Source: AC-32 sp963717475 (GTDB lineage: Bacteria; Actinomycetota; Thermoleophilia; Gaiellales; Gaiellaceae). Taken from it: a stretch of 64,000 bases of DNA. The translations under genes and the position numbers were made by a program. Location: positions 558,001-622,000 of the forward strand of contig OY970337.1 of the NCBI GenBank assembly GCA_963717475.1. Direction: 5' to 3'. Shown piece after piece: positions 42,539-49,478 of the stretch (position 1 is the first letter of the stretch; each line of letters opens with the position of its first letter). The notes beneath the pieces were generated by a model. That model saw only the letters and a program-made list of their open reading frames with translations, searched no databases and was not told the DNA's origin.

Positions 42539-43330
42539 TCACCTCCTCCGCTCCCTGCTACCCCTTTTGAAAATCGGAAACCCTAGGACGTCCAGCGCCG
42601 GCCTGCGCTTCTCGAGGAACGCGCGCAGGCCCTCCTGGCCCTCCTCGCCCGCGCGGAGGCCGGCCGCGATTCGGGCCAGCTCCTCGCCCGACTCGGGCCG
42701 CTCCCGGATGAGCCGCTTGGCCGCCCGGGTCGCCTCCGGCCCCGACTTGAGGATCTCGCCGACGAAGCGCTCCACGGCCGCGTCGAGATCGCCGGCCACC
42801 TCGTGGACGAGGCCGATTTGCATCGCCGTCGCTGCGTCGAAGCGCTCGCCCGTCAGGAAGAAGCGCCTCGCCGCGCCCGGCCCGATCCGGGCGAAGACGA
42901 ACGGCGAGATCACCGCGGGGATGATCCCCAGCCGCACCTCGGTGAAGCCGAACGTCGCGTCCGGCGCGGCGACGACGACATCCGCGCACGAGACGAGCCC
43001 CGAGCCCCCGCCGAGCGCGTAGCCCTGGACGCGCGCGACCACGGGCGCCGGGCAGGAGTCGAGTGCAGCGAGCATCTCGTGGAGGCGAAGCGCGTCCTGG
43101 ACGTTCTCCTCGAGGGTGAGGTCGATCGAGGCGCGCTGCCAGTCGACGTCTGCGCCCGCGCAGAAGCTCTCGCCCTCGCCCGCCAGGACGACGACCCGCG
43201 CGTCGCCGACGTCCGAGAACGCCTCCGTCAGCTCGCGGATCAGGCCGGCGTCGAAGGCGTTCCGGCGCTCGGGCCGCGCGAGCGTGACGCGCAAGAGATC
43301 ACCGTCCCGCTCCACGCGTAGCGCCGCCAT
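42539..43330 (-). CDS. Enoyl-CoA hydratase/isomerase family protein
   Basis: 263 aa. Crotonase fold: LARPERRNAFDAGLI, VVLAGEGESFCAGADVDW (oxyanion-hole strand), VQGYALGGGSGLVSCADVVVA and the FTEVRLGIIPAVISPFVFARIG segment. In this subfamily, seen in methylglutaconyl-CoA hydratases and related enzymes, the Glu in TEVRLG serves as a catalytic acid. Neighbouring acyl-CoA dehydrogenase and carboxylase subunits make a branched-chain acyl-CoA pathway role reasonable. ATG start with a TACGAT box 8 nt upstream in the shared 24-bp divergent gap. Confidence 0.88.
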   Translation of the reverse strand: MAALRVERDGDLLRVTLARPERRNAFDAGLIRELTEAFSDVGDARVVVLAGEGESFCAGADVDWQRASIDLTLEENVQDALRLHEMLAALDSCPAPVVARVQGYALGGGSGLVSCADVVVAAPDATFGFTEVRLGIIPAVISPFVFARIGPGAARRFFLTGERFDAATAMQIGLVHEVAGDLDAAVERFVGEILKSGPEATRAAKRLIRERPESGEELARIAAGLRAGEEGQEGLRAFLEKRRPALDVLGFPIFKRGSRERRR

Positions 43331-43338
43331 CGAGCCGA

Positions 43339-43348
43339 ATCGTAAAGT
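43339..43348. promoter_or_regulatory. Overlapping divergent -10 boxes in a 24-bp intergenic gap
   Basis: Minus strand: TACGAT (43344-43339), 8 nt before the ATG at 43330. Plus strand: TAAAGT (43343-43348), 6 nt before the ATG at 43355. The boxes share two base pairs, so RNA polymerase can occupy only one direction at a time. Confidence 0.5.
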
Positions 43349-43354
43349 TGCCGC

Positions 43355-44158
43355 ATGCTGCGTGGAGCTCTCGCGGCAGCCGTCACGCCACTCCGCGACG
43401 ACGGCGCCGCCCTGGACGAGGAGGCTTTCGGGCCCTACCTCGGCTTTCTCGCGGCCGGTGGCCTCGTCGGGATCCTCGCGCTCGGGACGACCGGCGAGGG
43501 GATTCTGCTCTCCGCGGCCGAGCGCCGGCGGGCGGCCGAGCTCTTCCTCGACGGGCCGCTGCCGGTGATCGTGCACTGCGGCGCGCAGACGACCGCGGAG
43601 ACGGTCGCGCTGGCCGAGCACGCGGCGGCGTCGGGCGCAGCGGGGGTCGCCGTCATCGGGCCGCCGTACTACTCCCTCGACGACGAGGCGCTGCTCGCGC
43701 ACTTCGCCGCGGCGGCGCGCGCGTGCGAGCCGCTGCCGTTCTACGTCTACGAGTTCAAGGCGCGGAGCGGCTATGCGGTGCCGGTGAGCGTCGTCGAGCG
43801 CCTGCGCGAGCGCGCGCCGAACCTGGCCGGGCTGAAGGTCTCGGACCGGCCGCTCGACGCGGTGCAGCCGTACCTGCTCGAAGGCCTCGACGTCTTCGTC
43901 GGCGCGGAGGACCTCCTGCCGGTCGAGGGCGCGGCGGGCACCGTCTCCGGGCTGGCGTCCGTGTTCCCGGAGCGGGTGGTGGCGCTCGAAGGAGTGGGGG
44001 AGCTGCGGGCCGGGCTCGACCGGTTCCCGTTCCAGGCGGCGGCGAAGTACGTACTCGGCAAGCGCGGCGTCGCGGTGCGCGAGGACGTGCGGGCGCCGCT
44101 GCGGACGCTGACCGACGACGAGAAGCGCGAGCTGGACGCGTGGCTCGAATCGTCGTAG
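43355..44158 (+). CDS. Dihydrodipicolinate synthase / N-acetylneuraminate lyase family (DapA superfamily)
   Basis: 267 aa. (beta/alpha)8 aldolase with Schiff-base lysine in NLAGLKVSD, the GTTGEG substrate loop (44-49) and the PFYVYEF strand that carries the Tyr of the family. The protein is shorter than DapA (about 290), and the genomic partner is an FAD oxidase overlapping by 19 nt, not lysine-biosynthesis genes. A catabolic aldolase acting on a hydroxyproline- or sugar-acid-derived keto acid is therefore as likely as DapA proper. ATG with a TAAAGT box 6 nt upstream. Confidence 0.85.
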   Translation: MLRGALAAAVTPLRDDGAALDEEAFGPYLGFLAAGGLVGILALGTTGEGILLSAAERRRAAELFLDGPLPVIVHCGAQTTAETVALAEHAAASGAAGVAVIGPPYYSLDDEALLAHFAAAARACEPLPFYVYEFKARSGYAVPVSVVERLRERAPNLAGLKVSDRPLDAVQPYLLEGLDVFVGAEDLLPVEGAAGTVSGLASVFPERVVALEGVGELRAGLDRFPFQAAAKYVLGKRGVAVREDVRAPLRTLTDDEKRELDAWLESS

Positions 44159-45192
44159 CGGGGGCGGGGGCGGCCGGCGCCTCCGTTGCGTACCACCTCG
44201 CCCAGCTCGGCGCGCGGGACGTCGTCCTCGCCGACCGCGCAAGCGTCGCCGCGGGTGCAACCTCGAAAGCCATGGGCGGTGTCCGCCAGCAGTTCTCGAC
44301 CGCCGCCGAGGTGCGCCTGGCACAGGCGAGCATCCGCTTCTTCGAGGAGCTCGGGTCGCCGCTCTTCGAGCAGGTCGGCTACCTCTTCCTCGCGACGACT
44401 CCCGAGGGCCTCGCCGCGCTGGACGAGCGGCGCGAGCTGCAGGCGGAGCTCGGCGTCCCGGTCGAGAGCGTCGACCCCTCGTACGTCGAGGGCCTGCGCA
44501 CGGACGACGTCCTCGGCGCGTGCGTTTGCCGCGAGGACGGGGTGGCGGATCCGCCTGCGGTGACGCGCGAGCTCGTCCGCCGCGCGCTCAAGCTCGGAGT
44601 CGCCGTGGTCGAGGGGACGGACGCGGCGACCGTCGAAGGAGACGTCCTCGTGATCGCGTGCGGGCCCTGGTCGGGCGAGCTTGCCGCCACGCGCGGGGTG
44701 GAGCTGCCCGTCCGGCCGCTTTGCCGCCAGCTGCTCGAGACCGGCGAGGTGCCGAGCCTGCCCGATGACCTGCCGATGGTGCTCGAGGCCGAGAGCACCT
44801 TCCACTTCCGCCGTCGCGGGAACAAGCTCGTGCTCGCGATGACCGACCCCGAGCCGCGCTGGGGCTTCGAGGAGACCGTCGACGAGTCGCTCTTCGAGGA
44901 CCGCCTCGCGCGCCTTCACCACCGCTACCAGCCGGCCGCCGAAGCCGGGATCGAGCGCGCCTGGGCCGGGCTCTACGACATGACTCCCGACGCGCATCCG
45001 ATCCTCGGCGAGGTCGCGGACGGCGTCTACGCCGCGTGCGGCTTCTCCGGCCACGGCTTCATGCAGTCGCCGGCAGTCGGCCGCGCGCTCGCAGAGGAGA
45101 TCCTCGGCGAGTCCCCGAGCCTCGACCTCGGCCCCTACCGCCTGAGCCGCTTCGCCGAGGGAACCGATTTCCCGGAGACGCTAGTTCTCTAG
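44140..45192 (+). CDS. FAD-dependent oxidoreductase (sarcosine-oxidase-beta/proline dehydrogenase-like DAO)
   Basis: 350 aa. RIVVAGAGAAGASVAYHLAQLG at the N-terminus, then AGATSKAMGGVRQQF, which is the FAD-contact signature of sarcosine oxidase beta/HcnC/hydroxyproline-type oxidases, and GFSGHGFMQSPAVGR near the C-terminus. The GTG start lies inside the DapA-like gene, so the two are co-translated. The pair suggests a catabolic route in which the oxidase makes a cyclic imine and the aldolase-family protein acts on the product, as in hydroxyproline breakdown. This is an inference from family pairing. Confidence 0.85.
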   Translation: MARIVVAGAGAAGASVAYHLAQLGARDVVLADRASVAAGATSKAMGGVRQQFSTAAEVRLAQASIRFFEELGSPLFEQVGYLFLATTPEGLAALDERRELQAELGVPVESVDPSYVEGLRTDDVLGACVCREDGVADPPAVTRELVRRALKLGVAVVEGTDAATVEGDVLVIACGPWSGELAATRGVELPVRPLCRQLLETGEVPSLPDDLPMVLEAESTFHFRRRGNKLVLAMTDPEPRWGFEETVDESLFEDRLARLHHRYQPAAEAGIERAWAGLYDMTPDAHPILGEVADGVYAACGFSGHGFMQSPAVGRALAEEILGESPSLDLGPYRLSRFAEGTDFPETLVL

Positions 45193-45408
45193 CTGGAACT
45201 CTTCGCCGATCTCCGGGTCCTTGCCGATCAGCTCGCGCGCTCTCGCGACCGGCTCGTCGTCCTCGGAGAACGCGATCAGGCCGAAACGCTCACCGATCGG
45301 GTCCGAGATCCACATGTCGCCCTCGGACAGGTCTGGCAGCTTCGCCCGCAGCTCGTCCAGGGTCGTCATCGAGTCGGCCAGATTCCAGAGCAGCAGTCGA
45401 ACCGTCAC
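45181..45408 (-). CDS. Small acidic hypothetical protein
   Basis: 75 aa from GTG at 45408, or 62 aa from the ATG at 45369 (MTTLDELRAKLPDLSEGDMW). Acidic, soluble, with ISDPIGERFGLIAFSEDDEPVARARELIG. No family recognised. GTG overlaps the stop of the 52-aa gene by one base; the 3' end overlaps the convergent oxidase gene by 12 nt. Confidence 0.55.
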   Translation of the reverse strand: MTVRLLLWNLADSMTTLDELRAKLPDLSEGDMWISDPIGERFGLIAFSEDDEPVARARELIGKDPEIGEEFQLEN

Positions 45409-45566
45409 TACTCGTCAGGCACGCCGGGCGTTGGCAGCTTCGCCATCAGCTCCTTGATCTCCCGCAGGACGTCGCCCTCTTCGTGTCCGAAATCGTCCAG
45501 GTACGAGTGCAACGCGGCTCTCAGCAGCCGCAGCTCGTCGTCGCTCAGCGGAAGCATGTGTTCCAT
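45408..45566 (-). CDS. 52-aa helical hypothetical protein
   Basis: MEHMLPLSDDELRLLRAALHS then a second amphipathic helix (GDVLREIKELMAKLP). The TAGGTT box 6 nt before the ATG supports it as a real leaderless gene. Its stop overlaps the start of the 45,181 gene by one base. No known family; the composition fits a small DNA-independent adaptor. Confidence 0.6.
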   Translation of the reverse strand: MEHMLPLSDDELRLLRAALHSYLDDFGHEEGDVLREIKELMAKLPTPGVPDE

Positions 45567-45572
45567 CGGCGG

Positions 45573-45578
45573 AACCTA
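45573..45578 (-). promoter_or_regulatory. -10 box of leaderless promoter for the 52-aa gene
   Basis: On the minus strand TAGGTT lies 6 nt before the ATG at 45566. It overlaps the last codons and stop of the carboxylase beta gene. Confidence 0.4.
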
Positions 45579-47135
45579 CATCCTGAAGACGCCGAACGTC
45601 GTCTCGGGGATCGGCGCGTTCAGTGCCGCAGAGATGCCCATCGCCAGCACGCGGCGGGTGTCGCGCGGGTCGATGATCCCGTCGTCCCAGAGGCGCGCGG
45701 TCGAGTAGTACGGGTTCCCCTCGGCCTCGTACTTGGCCCGGATCTCGTCGGGATCGGCGTCGCCGACCATCGTCAGCACCGTCGCGGCCTGCTCGCCGCC
45801 CATCACCGAGATACGCGCGTTCGGCCACATCCAGAGCTGGCGCGGTGAGTAGGCGCGGCCGCACATCCCGTAGTTGCCGGCGCCGAACGAGCCGCCGACG
45901 ATGACCGTGAACTTCGGCACCTCCGCGCAGGCGACCGCCGTCACGAGCTTGGCGCCGTCGCGCGCGATCCCGCCGGCCTCGTACTCCTTGCCGACCATGA
46001 ACCCTGTGATGTTCTGCAGGAAGACGAGCGGGACGCGTCGCTTGCACGCGAGCTCGACGAAGTGCGCGCCCTTCGCGGCCGACTCGCCGAAGAGGACGCC
46101 GTTGTTCGCCAGGATCCCGACCGGGAAGCCCTCGATCCGCGCGAAGCCGGTGACGAGCGTCTCGCCGTAGAGCGCCTTGAACTCGTGGAAGCGCGAGCCG
46201 TCGACGATGCGGGCGATCAGCTCGCGCGGGTCGACCTGCTCGCGGTAGTCGTTCGGGATGAGGCCGTAGAGCTCGTCCGGGTCGGCCGCGGGGCCCTCCG
46301 GGCGCGCGAGCTCCCACGGCGGCTGCTTCGGCGGCAGGTCGAAGTTGCGGACGATCTCGCGCACGAGGGCGAGCGCGTGCTCGTCGTTCGTCGCGTAGTG
46401 GTCGGCGACGCCGGAGAGCCGCGCGTGGACGTCTGCCCCGCCGAGCTCCTCGGCGCTCACCTCCTGGCCGGTCGCCGCCTTCACGAGCGGCGGGCCGCCG
46501 ATGAAGATCGTGCCGGTGCCCTTGACGATGATCGTCTCGTCGCTCATCGCGGGGACGTACGCGCCGCCCGCGGTGCACGAGCCCATCACCGACGCGATCT
46601 GCGGGATCCCCGCGGCCGAGAGGCGAGCCTGGTTGTAGAAGATTCGGCCGAAGTGCTCGCGGTCGGGGAAGACCTCGGCCTGCAGCGGCAGGAAGGCGCC
46701 GCCCGAATCGACGAGATAGATGCACGGCAGGCGGTTCTGCTCGGCGATCTCCTGGGCGCGGAGGTGCTTCTTGACCGTGATCGGGAAGTAGGTGCCGCCC
46801 TTGACGGTCGCGTCGTTCGCGACGAGGACGCACTCGCGCCCTTCGATCACGCCGATCCCGGTGACGATTCCGGCGCCCGGAGCCTGGTCGTCGTACATCT
46901 CCCAGGCGGCGAGCGCGGAGAGCTCGAGGAACGCGGTGTCGGGGTCGAGGAGGCGGTCGATCCGCTCGCGGGCGGTCAGCTTGCCGCGCGAACGGTGCTT
47001 CTCGAGCGCCTGCTCGCCGCCGCCACGGGCGACCTGCGCGGTGCGCTCGCGCAGCTCGGAAACGAGCTCCTCCATGCGTGTCCGGCGCGCCTCGAAGGCG
47101 TCCGAGCGCTCCGCCTGCGTGGTCAGCACCGCCAC
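45576..47135 (-). CDS. Acyl-CoA carboxylase beta subunit (3-methylcrotonyl-/propionyl-CoA type)
   Basis: 519 aa. Carboxyltransferase with N-terminal and C-terminal crotonase-like halves: KLTARERIDRLLD, VKGGTYFPITVKKHLRAQEIA, YLVDSGGAFLPLQAEVFPD, GSCTAGGAYVPAM, then FLQNITGFMVGKEYEAGGIARDGAKLV and MCGRAYSPRQLWMWPNARISVMGG. The VDSGGAFLP and NITGFMVG motifs match methylcrotonyl-CoA carboxylase beta more closely than PccB. It pairs with the biotin carboxylase/BCCP subunit 4.3 kb downstream. GTG start with a TAGGCT box 7 nt upstream. Confidence 0.92.
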   Translation of the reverse strand: MAVLTTQAERSDAFEARRTRMEELVSELRERTAQVARGGGEQALEKHRSRGKLTARERIDRLLDPDTAFLELSALAAWEMYDDQAPGAGIVTGIGVIEGRECVLVANDATVKGGTYFPITVKKHLRAQEIAEQNRLPCIYLVDSGGAFLPLQAEVFPDREHFGRIFYNQARLSAAGIPQIASVMGSCTAGGAYVPAMSDETIIVKGTGTIFIGGPPLVKAATGQEVSAEELGGADVHARLSGVADHYATNDEHALALVREIVRNFDLPPKQPPWELARPEGPAADPDELYGLIPNDYREQVDPRELIARIVDGSRFHEFKALYGETLVTGFARIEGFPVGILANNGVLFGESAAKGAHFVELACKRRVPLVFLQNITGFMVGKEYEAGGIARDGAKLVTAVACAEVPKFTVIVGGSFGAGNYGMCGRAYSPRQLWMWPNARISVMGGEQAATVLTMVGDADPDEIRAKYEAEGNPYYSTARLWDDGIIDPRDTRRVLAMGISAALNAPIPETTFGVFRM

Positions 47136-47142
47136 GCCGGTG

Positions 47143-47148
47143 AGCCTA
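47143..47148 (-). promoter_or_regulatory. -10 box of leaderless promoter for carboxylase beta gene
   Basis: On the minus strand TAGGCT lies 7 nt before the GTG at 47135. Confidence 0.45.
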
Positions 47149-47161
47149 TCGCGCGGCGGCT

Positions 47162-47587
47162 CTAGCTCTCGGGCTGGTCCGGCTGCTCGCCTTCCGAGGA
47201 CTCGCCGACCACCGGTTGGCCGTCGTTCTCGGGCTCGAGGATGAACGTCTCGACCGCGAGGTCCGGATCGACGTGCACCTGCGAGAGGAATCCGATCACC
47301 CTTCGTCCGCTGAGCTCCTCGACCGCCGCGGTGAACGTCTTTTGCATCGTGTCCTGGAACGCGTCCCGCGTCTCCCTCACCGCCTCGAAGCGGCCGCCCT
47401 CGATCAGCGTGCGCTCGACCGGCGTGTAGATGTCCTCGAGGAAGCAGATGATGTAGTCCGCGCCCATCACGGTTCGCGCTCTGCTTGCTCCGCGCCCGTA
47501 GTGCTCGCGGTGGATTCGGCTGATCGCGTTCGAGATCGCCGCGGCCACTCTGCCGCGCTCCGGTCCACGCGCGCCGTTCTCGCCCAC
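47162..47587 (-). CDS. DUF2294 domain protein
   Basis: 141 aa. The central part, GRGASRARTVMGADYIICFLEDIYTPVERTLI, is the DUF2294 signature, followed by RETRDAFQDTMQKTF and ELSGRRVIGFLSQVHVDPD. Its function is not established; the name-giving family is widespread in Gram-positive bacteria. GTG start with GAGAGGA upstream. The acidic C-terminal tail (EPENDGQPVVGESSEGEQ) is presumably disordered. Divergent from the 47,863 gene. Confidence 0.8.
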   Translation of the reverse strand: MGENGARGPERGRVAAAISNAISRIHREHYGRGASRARTVMGADYIICFLEDIYTPVERTLIEGGRFEAVRETRDAFQDTMQKTFTAAVEELSGRRVIGFLSQVHVDPDLAVETFILEPENDGQPVVGESSEGEQPDQPES

Positions 47588-47695
47588 GGTGGTCCTCTCT
47601 TCCGCTCCTCGGAATGAGCGTCCGGCGGCAGAAGGAGCGGAATCAGCGACCCACGGACGTCGTGCTCCTCCATCGTAGCCGCCAGCGGTTGTGGC

Positions 47696-47722
47696 GTTTG
47701 AAAGACGCGCTCAGGCGGAATA
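47696..47722 (+). promoter_or_regulatory. Candidate stress-sigma (SigB/SigF-like) promoter
   Basis: GTTTGA (47696-47701), 15-nt spacer, GGAATA (47717-47722) resembles GTTT-N15-GGGTAT of SigB-type factors. It lies in the 275-nt gap (47588-47862) and would give a leader of about 130 nt for the 47,863 gene. Confidence 0.3.
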
Positions 47723-47790
47723 AAATTCACGTCGGAACCGGCGCGCCGGAGAGGGTGGCGTCGGATCCGCCCGCCAGACGCGCGGGAGCA

Positions 47791-47814
47791 GTCCGGGCCT
47801 TGTAAAGGCCGGAC
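47791..47814 (+). other. Leader hairpin before the 47863 gene
   Basis: gtccgg-g-cctt pairs with aaggccggac around a GTA loop (10 bp with a bulged G). No U-run follows, so it may be a structural or regulatory element of the long leader. The rest of the gap shows nothing I can name. Confidence 0.4.
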
Positions 47815-47862
47815 GCGCCCCACGGTCGATGAAAAGCAAATTCGATCGAGGAGTGAGTTCGG

Positions 47863-48348
47863 ATGCTCGTACTGGTGACAGTGGCGGACGCGGACACCGC
47901 CACCGGCTTGATCGAAAGGCTCGTCGGCGAGGTCGACGCCGAGCAGGTCCACTTCGAACCGGAACACCGGCAGGTCTGCGTGGAGCTGAAGCGGGAACCG
48001 GACAGGAACCTGGGTCGGATCCTCAACGCGGTCGAGTCCTGGCTCGGAGACGGCGGTCGCCCGCCGGCGAAGGTCGAGATCGACGGTCACAGCTACACGT
48101 TGGGCGTCGGCCGTGGGTCGCGTGAGCGCCGTGAGCGAGAGGGCCGCAGAGGTCCTGGCGCCGCGGCTCGTCTTCTTCCACTCGAAGCAGTCGGGCCACT
48201 CGCGACGCGTCGAGGGCTACCTCTCGCAGGTGCTGCAGCGACGCGGGAACCACGAGTCGTTCCGCCTGCGCTACGTCGAGGTCTCCGACCATCCGGAGCT
48301 GGTGGAACGGTTCCGCGTCGACCAGGTACCGACGCTGCTCGTCGTTGA
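47863..48348 (+). CDS. Small hypothetical protein; 3' half overlaps thioredoxin-like gene
   Basis: The first about 85 codons have a credible protein pattern (MLVLVTVADADTATGLIERL, then VDAEQVHFEPEHRQVCVELK and ILNAVESWLGDGG, VEIDGHSYTLGVG), an alpha/beta fold of unknown family. GAGGAG 9-15 nt upstream is the Shine-Dalgarno. Beyond nt 48115 the frame runs 236 nt out of phase through the thioredoxin-like gene with Arg-rich, unprotein-like sequence. A one-base shift near 48110 would end the protein at the TGA at 48123, so the true protein is probably about 87 aa. Confidence 0.55.
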   Translation: MLVLVTVADADTATGLIERLVGEVDAEQVHFEPEHRQVCVELKREPDRNLGRILNAVESWLGDGGRPPAKVEIDGHSYTLGVGRGSRERREREGRRGPGAAARLLPLEAVGPLATRRGLPLAGAAATREPRVVPPALRRGLRPSGAGGTVPRRPGTDAARR

Positions 48349-48430
48349 CGGCAACCGCGTCAGCGCTCGCATCGTCTCGCCGCGCGGCTGCCGCGAGATC
48401 GAGCAGGCCCTCGGGCCCTGGCTGCGCTAG
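48113..48430 (+). CDS. Thioredoxin-fold protein lacking the CxxC active site
   Basis: 105 aa from GTG 48113 (GTG 48122 also possible). The layout is that of thioredoxin: PRLVFFHSKQSGHSRRVEGYL at the active-site position, VEVSDHPELVERFRVDQVPTLLVVDGNRV with the cis-Pro (VPT), and REIEQALGPW at the end. The usual WCGPC is replaced by QSGHS, leaving no Cys in the motif, so redox activity is not expected. It may be a structural or chaperone-like thioredoxin fold. It overlaps the upstream small gene. Confidence 0.72.
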   Translation: MGRVSAVSERAAEVLAPRLVFFHSKQSGHSRRVEGYLSQVLQRRGNHESFRLRYVEVSDHPELVERFRVDQVPTLLVVDGNRVSARIVSPRGCREIEQALGPWLR

Positions 48431-48516
48431 CCGACTTCTGCTCCGAGACCGAATCCAGGCGATCGCCATCGAAACCCTTGCTTGCGCTGCGACGGCCGGC
48501 GGCGGAGACTGAGCAC

Positions 48517-48909
48517 GTGCCCGCGGCCGCCTCGGAGCACCGGGAAGCAGATGTCGTCCTCGACGTCGAGTTCGAGCGCGGCTTGCTCTTCCTCGTGCTC
48601 GAGAACCTCGGCGGCGCGCCCGCCCACACGGTGCGCGTGCGCTTCGAGTCGCCGCTCACGGGACTCGGCGGCGAGCGGCGGATCGATCGCCTGCAGATCT
48701 TCAGGCGGCTCGAGTTTCTCGGGCCCGGACGCCGGATCCGCATCTTCCTCGACCGCTCCGCGCTCTTCTTCGCGCGCGAGGAGGAGGGCGCCGTCTCCGC
48801 GCGCGTTTCCTGGCGCACCGAAGATGGCGCGCGCCGCTCGCGGACCATCCGCCACGATCTTGCCGCCTACCGCGACTTCCCCTACCTGGAGGTGCCCGAC
48901 GATGCCTAG
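48517..48909 (+). CDS. Hypothetical beta-rich protein coupled to tail-tube gene
   Basis: 130 aa from GTG 48517 (a TTG at 48478 would add 13 residues). Beta-rich Ig-like pattern: DVVLDVEFERGLLFLVLEN, HTVRVRFESPLTG, RRLEFLGPGRRIRIFLD, VSARVSWRTEDG, DFPYLE. No known family. The stop overlaps the start of the tail-tube gene by 8 nt, so both are one translational unit. It could be an adaptor for the tube protein. Confidence 0.6.
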   Translation: MPAAASEHREADVVLDVEFERGLLFLVLENLGGAPAHTVRVRFESPLTGLGGERRIDRLQIFRRLEFLGPGRRIRIFLDRSALFFAREEEGAVSARVSWRTEDGARRSRTIRHDLAAYRDFPYLEVPDDA

Positions 48910-49336
48910 CGCCCGCCAAGACCCGTACCTCGACTTCAACTTCGTGGTCGAGATCGACAACGTCGCCTCGGCCGGCTTCCGGGAGGCGGAGCTGCCCGCC
49001 GGGCAGATCGAGGTCGTCGCCTACCGCGAGGGCACCGACATGGCCTCGGCCGCGCGGCTGCTGCCGGGCCGGGTCGAGTACGGCCCGCTCGTTCTGCGGC
49101 GAGGCTTCGCCGGCGACTCGACCCTGTTCCAGTGGTGGCAAGCGGTTGCGCAGGGGACGCTCGACCGGCGCAACGTCTCGGTCATCCTGCTCGACGAGCA
49201 GCGCCAGGAGGTCGCGCGGTGGAACCTCCGGCGGGCGTGGCCGACGAAGTACGCCGCGCCCTCGCTCAACGCTCTCGGAAACGAGGTCGCCGTCGAGACC
49301 CTCGAGCTCGCCCACGAAGGGATCGAGCTGGAGTAG
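48902..49336 (+). CDS. Phage-tail tube-like protein (gp19/TIGR02241 family), orphan
   Basis: 144 aa. QDPYLDFNFVVEIDNVASAGFREAELPAGQIEVVAYREG, then LVLRRGFAGDSTLFQWWQ and RRNVSVILLDEQRQEVARWNLRRAWPTKY, GNEVAVETLELAHEGIELE: the standard pattern of T4 gp19-like inner tube proteins used in contractile injection systems (eCIS, PVC-like). Tube proteins normally come in two or more copies with sheath, baseplate and AAA genes; none is visible here, so this is an orphan or a distant part of such a system. It is coupled to the upstream 130-aa gene. Confidence 0.85.
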   Translation: MPSARQDPYLDFNFVVEIDNVASAGFREAELPAGQIEVVAYREGTDMASAARLLPGRVEYGPLVLRRGFAGDSTLFQWWQAVAQGTLDRRNVSVILLDEQRQEVARWNLRRAWPTKYAAPSLNALGNEVAVETLELAHEGIELE

Positions 49337-49347
49337 CCCTTACCCGA

Positions 49348-49381
49348 GGATTTGCCCATGGGAAATCCCCCTTTCGGGGAT
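49348..49381 (+). promoter_or_regulatory. Two mutually exclusive hairpins after the tail-tube gene
   Basis: Hairpin A pairs ggattt...ccc with ggg...aaatcc (49348-49368); hairpin B pairs atcccc with ggggat (49365-49381). They share 49365-49368, so only one can form. Together they look like a terminator/antiterminator pair. The remaining 49382-49478 holds further short GC repeats and a TTGACG at 49422. Confidence 0.4.
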
Positions 49382-49478
49382 CCCAGGCTCACCCTTCCTG
49401 GGGAGGGCGGGCCCGCGCCGGTTGACGAGACACGAAACGGCGGCAGTTTCGAGTCATCTATCCGAAAGGATCTTCGGC

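Noticed and set aside
47467..48090. 207-codon minus-strand frame across the DUF2294 leader
   Set aside because: It crosses the intergenic region and is antisense to the 47863 gene without any domain; DUF2294 is in another frame.
48902..49336. Prophage
   Set aside because: Only a single tail-tube gene is visible; no integrase, capsid, portal, terminase or attachment sites, and the neighbours are ordinary chromosomal genes.
49337..49478. Cyclic-di-GMP riboswitch before the TasA-like gene
   Set aside because: The conserved GEMM core and tetraloop-receptor pattern could not be found; only simple GC hairpins are visible.
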